Shown here: piece after piece, positions 6,734-10,682 of the stretch | Position numbering within the stretch: the stretch's first letter is position 1 | Layout of the letters: each line of letters starts with the position of its first letter | Assembly: GCA_903913345.1 (NCBI GenBank) | Contig: CAIWLA010000185.1 | Coordinates: 1 to 10,682, forward strand | Length of the DNA stretch: 10,682 bases | Reading direction: 5' to 3' | From: an uncultured Magnetococcales bacterium | GTDB lineage: Bacteria; Pseudomonadota; Magnetococcia; Magnetococcales; Magnetaquicoccaceae | The notes under the pieces: generated by a model | The model's input: the letters and a program-made list of their open reading frames with translations, nothing else | What the model was told of the DNA's origin: nothing | Database searches by the model: none | Program-made: the position numbers and the translations under genes

Positions 6734-8676
6734 CGGCTATCGCCGCCACCAGCAGTGGGTCCGGTCACCCCCTCCCGTACCACAGACAGGATGACATTCC
6801 ACACATCCTGCTTTCTGACCGGATCGGCCACCCGCTGGATGGCATCCAGCAACTCCTGTTTGCGGATGGGTTTGGTCAAATGACCATCACACCCGGCGGC
6901 CAGACTCTCGGCCCGTTTGTCCAGGGAGGCATGGGCACTCAAGGCCATGATGGTCAGGGGTGGGCGACCTTCCTCCTGCTCCCACTGACGAATGGCACGG
7001 GTGGCGGCATGACCATCCAGGTTGGGCATCTCAATATCCGTCAACAGCAGATCGAAACGCTCTTTCCGCACCCGCGCCACCGCCTCCAGACCATCATTGA
7101 CGACCACCAGATGATGGGTGCTCTTTTTGAGATAAATCTGGAACAACAGTTGGTTGTCTGGAGAATCCTCCGCCAGCAAAATGCGCAGACTTCTGGTGGC
7201 CCCCCCCACCAGCGGTTCCACCACAGCAGTCTGATCGGGCAGAGGGTCCACCACCCGCATGGGCAGGGTAAAAAAGAAGGTGCTCCCTTGCCCCGGTTGG
7301 CTTTCCACCCCCATCCGGCCCCCCATCAGTTCCACCAACCGCTGGGAGATGGCCAACCCCAGACCAGTGCCCCCATACCGTCGGGCAATCCCCGAATCGG
7401 CCTGGGTGAAATGGTCAAAGATGCGATCCAGATGTTCCGAAGCGATGCCAATGCCGGTATCGGTCACCCGAAACAGGAGGGTCTCCGGCTCCTCCGGGTG
7501 ACGGAGCAATTGGATAGAGATCTGCCCCTGCTGGGTAAATTTGATGGCGTTGCCGAGCAGATTGATCAGCACCTGGCGAAGCCGTCCATCGTCACCCAGT
7601 ATGGCGGCGGGCAGATCCGTTGCCACCGCATCGGAGAGGAGAAGCCCCTTTTCCTCGGCGGCCATCCGCATCAGGCGTGCCGTCTCTTTCACCATCTGAC
7701 CGGGGGAGAATGGACTGTCGGAGAGGGTGAAACGTCCCGCTTCAATGCGGGAAAAATCCAGCACATCATTGATCACCGCCAGTAGGGCACGACCCGAACG
7801 GACCATGATCTGCACCAGTTGGTGCTGCTCGGCATCGAGGTCGGTCTCCAGCAAACTGTCCGACATGCCCAGGACCACGTTCATGGGGGTACGGATTTCG
7901 TGGCTCATCGCCGCCAAAAAATCGCTTTTGGCCCGATTGGCGACTTCGGCCCGGCGTTTGGCCTCCTGCAACGCCTGCTCGGCCTGCACCCGTTCGGTCA
8001 CATCCTGCTTGATCGCAATAAAATGGATGATTTTACCCGTTTCATCCGTGACGGGGGTAATGGTCGATTCCTCATGAACCAGGCGACCATCTTTGCGTTT
8101 GTTGATGAATACCCCCCGCCACACCTCTCCTGCCAGGATGGTTTGCCACAGTTTTTCATAAAAAGAGGCGTTATGCCGGCCAGATTTGAGAATTCTTGGG
8201 TTTTGTCCGATGGCCTCTTCCAGGGTATATCCACTCCCCCTGGTAAAAGCGGGATTGGCCCATTGAATGGTACCGGCCATATCCGTAATAACGATGGTAT
8301 TGGCCGCCGCCTTCATGGCGGTCTCCTGCAACAGAAGGCTCTGTCGTGCGATGGCCGTGATCTTTTCCAGTCGCCGTTCGTTGTCCCGCAGGGTGGCCTC
8401 GTTGCGCTGTCGCTCAACCAGGGAGGCGGTCCGGTGCCGCTGATAAAGGAGAAGCCCCACCATGGAGGAGAGGCAGATCAGAGCAAACAGGCCCATCTGG
8501 ATCCAGGCACCATGCTGCCATGAAACCAACGGGCGTCCCTGTTCGTTGGTATCGGTCAGGGCATATTCCTGAAAGACATTGTAACCGATGACTAATAAGA
8601 GGATGAGATTGAACAAAAAAAGCGCGACCCGTTCAATAAAATCCTGGCGTGCATGGGATGGGTTTGCATCGATCAT
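6730..8676 (-). CDS. Hybrid sensor histidine kinase with PAS and receiver domains
   Basis: This 648-residue membrane kinase starts MIDANPSHARQDF. Two membrane helices (about 15-33 and 60-78) enclose only about 25 residues, too short for a folded periplasmic sensor. A coiled-coil linker leads to a PAS domain (about 117-227, with GTIQWANPAF and the RKDG element). The HisKA phospho-acceptor is His259 (AMSHEIRTPMN). The HATPase domain shows the N box (INLLGNAIKF, about 370-380), DTGIGI (Asp406 onward) and GGTGLGL (about 435-441). A C-terminal receiver (about 498-620) has Glu503-Asp504, phospho-Asp547 (LLTDIEMPNLDG) and Lys602 (TKPI). There is no Hpt or output domain, so a separate phosphotransfer partner is needed. 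The ATG overlaps the deacetylase stop (ATGA, four bases). The open frame extends to 8805 but those residues overlap the deacetylase and have no domain match. Confidence 0.93.
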   Translation of the reverse strand: MIDANPSHARQDFIERVALFLFNLILLLVIGYNVFQEYALTDTNEQGRPLVSWQHGAWIQMGLFALICLSSMVGLLLYQRHRTASLVERQRNEATLRDNERRLEKITAIARQSLLLQETAMKAAANTIVITDMAGTIQWANPAFTRGSGYTLEEAIGQNPRILKSGRHNASFYEKLWQTILAGEVWRGVFINKRKDGRLVHEESTITPVTDETGKIIHFIAIKQDVTERVQAEQALQEAKRRAEVANRAKSDFLAAMSHEIRTPMNVVLGMSDSLLETDLDAEQHQLVQIMVRSGRALLAVINDVLDFSRIEAGRFTLSDSPFSPGQMVKETARLMRMAAEEKGLLLSDAVATDLPAAILGDDGRLRQVLINLLGNAIKFTQQGQISIQLLRHPEEPETLLFRVTDTGIGIASEHLDRIFDHFTQADSGIARRYGGTGLGLAISQRLVELMGGRMGVESQPGQGSTFFFTLPMRVVDPLPDQTAVVEPLVGGATRSLRILLAEDSPDNQLLFQIYLKKSTHHLVVVNDGLEAVARVRKERFDLLLTDIEMPNLDGHAATRAIRQWEQEEGRPPLTIMALSAHASLDKRAESLAAGCDGHLTKPIRKQELLDAIQRVADPVRKQDVWNVILSVVREGVTGPTAGGGDSR

Positions 8677-9548
8677 GGCTTGATGTCTACCAGAGGAAAA
8701 CCGGTGGAAAGAGGGTCTGCGGGCACCACACCCTCGACAGGCGGGGGGGTGGCACAGGATTGTCCTGGCACCCGACACTGGGCGGTCTTGACAATCCGTC
8801 GCCATTCATCCAGAGAGACCAGGCGGTAGTGGGCCTTTTCAGCCGCCGCCACCACCTCCGGCAGTGCCTGCAAGGTGGCCGAATGGATGCTGTGGAAGAG
8901 CAGTATCGCACCGGGATGAAACCGGCGAATCACGTTTTTGGCGATGGCAGGGCCATCGATACCCGCCCAATCCCTGGAATCGATGGTCCAGAGAATGGTC
9001 TCCATCCCGCAGGCCCTGGCGGCCTGGACCACGGCCGGATTGAAATCGCCGTATGGGGGGCGAAACCAGGTCAAAGGAACGCCCAGGTCTGCCATGACGG
9101 CCCTGCCCTCACGAAAATCCGCCGCCAGACGGGCAGAAGAGAGACCGCTCATCATGGAATGCCGATAGGAATGATACCCGATGGTATGCCGGTCCGCCAG
9201 GATCTCCCGGACCATCCCCGGCATGGCTTTGGCCTTGCTGCCGATATAAAAAAAGGTGGCCGAAATATGGTGTTGCTTCAGCAGGGCCGCGATCGCCCGA
9301 TCCCTGGGATCCGGGCCATCATCAAAGGTGAGGGCCATGATCCGCTCCTCTGGCCGGGAGAGCCAATCCATGGAGAGGGTCAGATCCCCGCCTGGATTGA
9401 GATACGATGCCTTGAATGGCATGGCACCGTGTCTTTCCACATACCGGCTCTCCTCCGACGGGCCACCCATCGCCCAGGAGAGAGATGGCAGGCCGCAAAA
9501 GAGAGCCAGCAGGGTCATCCACCGCATGATTGAGATCAACAGGGTCAT
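8673..9548 (-). CDS. Secreted polysaccharide deacetylase (NodB homology domain)
   Basis: A 291-residue exported protein of carbohydrate esterase family 4. A signal peptide covers residues 1-26 (MTLLISIMRWMTLLALFCGL, then PSLSWA) with likely cleavage after Ala26. The NodB domain motifs are in order: TFDDGPD (catalytic and metal Asp at 76-77), HSYRH (metal His126 and His130), RPPYG (163-167), a WTIDSRDW segment (about 187-194) and LFHS (His219). All key residues are present, so it is probably active in removing N- or O-acetyl groups from peptidoglycan or another polysaccharide in the periplasm; the exact substrate is unknown. The Pro-rich tail after about 255 has two cysteines (258, 265) and no domain. 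The ATG at 9548 overlaps the preceding stop by four bases (ATGA), and its own stop overlaps the kinase start in the same way. A later ATG at 9527 lacks a ribosome site. Confidence 0.93.
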   Translation of the reverse strand: MTLLISIMRWMTLLALFCGLPSLSWAMGGPSEESRYVERHGAMPFKASYLNPGGDLTLSMDWLSRPEERIMALTFDDGPDPRDRAIAALLKQHHISATFFYIGSKAKAMPGMVREILADRHTIGYHSYRHSMMSGLSSARLAADFREGRAVMADLGVPLTWFRPPYGDFNPAVVQAARACGMETILWTIDSRDWAGIDGPAIAKNVIRRFHPGAILLFHSIHSATLQALPEVVAAAEKAHYRLVSLDEWRRIVKTAQCRVPGQSCATPPPVEGVVPADPLSTGFPLVDIKP

Positions 9549-10300
9549 GGCAGGTCGTCGTCTCTCCTAAACAATACCGGCAGAGGGATACAGTGTCGGC
9601 GCAGATCCGACCAGAAGAGTCGAAATTGCGGACATTTGCCAGAAACCCGATGGGGGTCGAGCATGGTCAACAACGCGCTGGTATCGTCCGCTTTGGAAAA
9701 ATGTCCCCGGTCGTGGCTATCCCGATAGGCTTCCTCAATCATTTCGGACAGTTTTTCCTGGCAACTGTCTTTTTCTGGATCATACACGCTGAAGGTTTCC
9801 GGTTGGGCAAAGTGGACCTTGCCCGTCTCGCTCAGATGGTGGCGCATTTGCTCACTGGATGCCCTGAATTTGGTGTGTTTACCAAAGGTGTGGTCCCAAT
9901 CTGCCAGCAGCCAGGACTCTATCTCTGGCACGGCAAAGGCGATGACCAGTGGAAGATCCCCTGCCCCTGGGACCAAACGGACCGCCTTCTGCAAGGCCTG
10001 TTCGGCCTCTTCCCGATCGTGGCAATCGAGATCATCCACGACCAGGATGAGAGCCGGTGGCGATTCGTGATCCAGTGATGCTTGCAACCGTCCAGGTAAT
10101 GCGTTTTGCAAACTTTTGCCCGTATGGCCCATACCGCTCTTGGGCAATGGCCGTCGTTCACCAGCCGGGCCAGGCAGGGGAGAACGCGGGCGCACGGGCA
10201 TTTTGCGCTCAAACCGGCAGGGGAAATGGCGTTCAAGAAAAAGAGGCAACTTCAACTCGGAATGGCCACCTCCGGCAAACAGCCAGACTACCACGGCCAC
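9545..10300 (-). CDS. DUF4276-like TOPRIM-type protein, partner of the upstream ATPase
   Basis: This 251-residue protein resembles the DUF4276/RloB-type TOPRIM-like proteins found next to AAA_21 ATPases. The first strand and glycine loop read VVVWLFAGGGHSE (residues 3-15), the D-x-D strand LILVVDDLD (Asp89, Asp90, Asp92), then AFAVPEIESWLLADW (121-135), the conserved IE-W-LL element of these families. Later DSCQEKLSE (178-186) and FSKADDTSALL (201-211) look like conserved substrate or fold elements. The glutamate usually found in the E-G-G loop is Ala9; Glu15 is retained. In OLD-like systems this subunit is the nuclease effector; that role here is inferred. GTG at 10300 is used with GGAGG seven bases before it. 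It overlaps the ATPase end by 13 bases and the deacetylase by four. Confidence 0.75.
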   Translation of the reverse strand: MAVVVWLFAGGGHSELKLPLFLERHFPCRFERKMPVRPRSPLPGPAGERRPLPKSGMGHTGKSLQNALPGRLQASLDHESPPALILVVDDLDCHDREEAEQALQKAVRLVPGAGDLPLVIAFAVPEIESWLLADWDHTFGKHTKFRASSEQMRHHLSETGKVHFAQPETFSVYDPEKDSCQEKLSEMIEEAYRDSHDRGHFSKADDTSALLTMLDPHRVSGKCPQFRLFWSDLRRHCIPLPVLFRRDDDLP

Positions 10301-10682
10301 CCCCCCACCTCCGGGTCACCCACCCGATAGAGGTCGCCCAGGTGCCACCCTTCCGCCAATCGGGGGGCCAACCGGTCGGGCGAGAGGGGACGCACGGCAA
10401 ACCGACCATTGCCCGCCTGCTGAAAACAGTGGACGTTGGCGATCCGATCCCCAAAATGGTCCAGCAGGTCGGAAGAGTGGGTGGCGACGATCACCTGGGT
10501 GCCCCGATCGGCGGCCTCCTTGATCCATTTGGCCAGAATGGGCATCCAGGCCACATGCAGGCCCAACTCCGGTTCATCCAATACCAGGAGTGTTGCAGGC
10601 TTGGGTGATTTGAGAATGACGGCCCAACAGAACATGCGCACGGTGCCATCGGACAGGGCGTCCAGATAAAGAGGCTCTTGCA
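10288..10682 (-). CDS. C-terminal part of an ABC/AAA_21-type ATPase (cut by the window edge)
   Basis: Only the last 130 or so codons are inside the window; the gene continues past 10682 with its frame open to the edge. The visible part holds the ABC signature LSDGTVR (near 10636-10656), the Walker B strand LLVLDEPELGLH, and the H-switch VATHSSDLL. LSDGT[VL]R is characteristic of the AAA_21 group of RecF/OLD-like ATPases, in contrast to the SAGEQ of the other ATPase in this window. After the H-switch about 60 residues remain before the TAG at 10290-10288. The Walker A half lies outside, so integrity and length cannot be judged. The next gene, in the -1 frame, supplies a TOPRIM-like domain, so the two probably form one complex, as in RloAB or other OLD-like systems. 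Confidence 0.88.
   Translation of the reverse strand, partial: QEPLYLDALSDGTVRMFCWAVILKSPKPATLLVLDEPELGLHVAWMPILAKWIKEAADRGTQVIVATHSSDLLDHFGDRIANVHCFQQAGNGRFAVRPLSPDRLAPRLAEGWHLGDLYRVGDPEVGGWPW
10300..10306 (-). other. Candidate -1 slippery heptamer G GGG GGG at the second ATPase/TOPRIM junction
   Basis: The ATPase reads GTG GGG GGG TGG CCG TGG TAG at its end. The seven G bases (10306-10300) fit the X XXY YYZ pattern for -1 slippage, and the DUF4276-like gene is in the -1 frame. That frame has a TGA at 10318-10316, so only a narrow window is available for a shift, and the G-run lies inside it. A slip would fuse the two proteins. The run lies between the Shine-Dalgarno GGAGG and the GTG start, so ordinary re-initiation is an equally good explanation. 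Confidence 0.35.
10308..10312 (-). promoter_or_regulatory. Shine-Dalgarno sequence for the DUF4276-like gene
   Basis: GGAGG on the minus strand lies seven bases before the GTG at 10300-10298, inside the ATPase coding sequence. It supports the GTG at 10300 over the in-frame GTG at 10294 and indicates independent or coupled initiation. Confidence 0.65.

Noticed and set aside
5970..8523. Plus-strand frames of 200-400 codons opposite ppiD and the hybrid kinase
   Set aside because: Antisense to PAS, HisKA, HATPase and receiver domains that are unambiguous on the minus strand.
8677..8805. N-terminal extension of the hybrid kinase to 8805
   Set aside because: It would overlap the deacetylase by over 130 bases; the ATGA junction at 8673-8676 is the natural start.
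8649..9533. 294-codon plus-strand frame opposite the deacetylase
   Set aside because: The minus strand carries all NodB motifs and a signal peptide in order; the plus product has none.
1..10682. CRISPR array, tRNA, rRNA or tandem repeats
   Set aside because: No regularly spaced repeats, no tRNA-like cloverleaf and no rRNA sequence was noticed; coding sequence fills nearly everything.

Overview
The window is a densely packed, almost wholly minus-strand stretch of a GC-rich bacterial chromosome. The periplasmic foldase PpiD, the two-membrane hybrid sensor kinase and the bifunctional RibD point to a Gram-negative proteobacterium. The kinase and receiver sequences have the flavour of Magnetococcia or a similar deep proteobacterial lineage, but that is an impression from memory and is held weakly. 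Every convincing gene reads right to left, so transcription order runs from high to low coordinates.

Right half, in transcription order: an ABC/AAA_21-type ATPase cut by the window edge (10288-10682); a DUF4276/TOPRIM-like protein (9545-10300); a secreted polysaccharide deacetylase (8673-9548); and a hybrid histidine kinase (6730-8676). All four overlap their neighbours, by 13, 4 and 4 bases, so they look like one translationally coupled operon. A good sigma70-type promoter then starts a second unit: ppiD (4740-6641), a 104-residue coiled-coil protein joined to it by TAATG (4426-4740), a second ABC ATPase (3295-4392), a DUF4435/TOPRIM-like protein (2471-3304), an output-less response regulator (1942-2400), and ribD and ribE (773-1900, 138-788). 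At the extreme left edge (1-52) is what may be the first 17 codons of another gene, possibly a transposase.

The main interest is two separate ATPase + TOPRIM-like pairs within about 8 kb. The order and architecture are those of the OLD / PARIS (AriA-AriB) / RloAB class of phage-defence and conflict systems. The first pair (2471-4392) resembles PARIS. The second (9545-10682) is an AAA_21 ATPase with a DUF4276-like partner, embedded ahead of envelope genes. In both pairs the TOPRIM-like gene lies in the -1 frame of the ATPase, and a G-run that fits a -1 slippery heptamer (G GGG GGA and G GGG GGG) lies just before the ATPase stop. Either pair could therefore make a fused OLD-like protein by frameshifting, or the G-runs may only be Shine-Dalgarno-like sequence for the GTG starts, or mark a homopolymer error in a gene that is really fused. 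G-runs of eight also occur inside intact genes of this window, so the coincidence must be weighed with care.

The remaining genes are core functions: riboflavin synthesis (RibD makes the pyrimidine intermediate, RibE the final step) and periplasmic folding by PpiD. The hybrid kinase has a receiver but no Hpt or output domain; the stand-alone receiver nearby is a conceivable partner, which is inference only. I see no tRNA, rRNA, CRISPR array or riboswitch. The only noncoding stretches are 53-137, 789-adjacent overlaps excepted, 1901-1941, 2401-2470, 4393-4425 and 6642-6729, all shorter than 100 bases.
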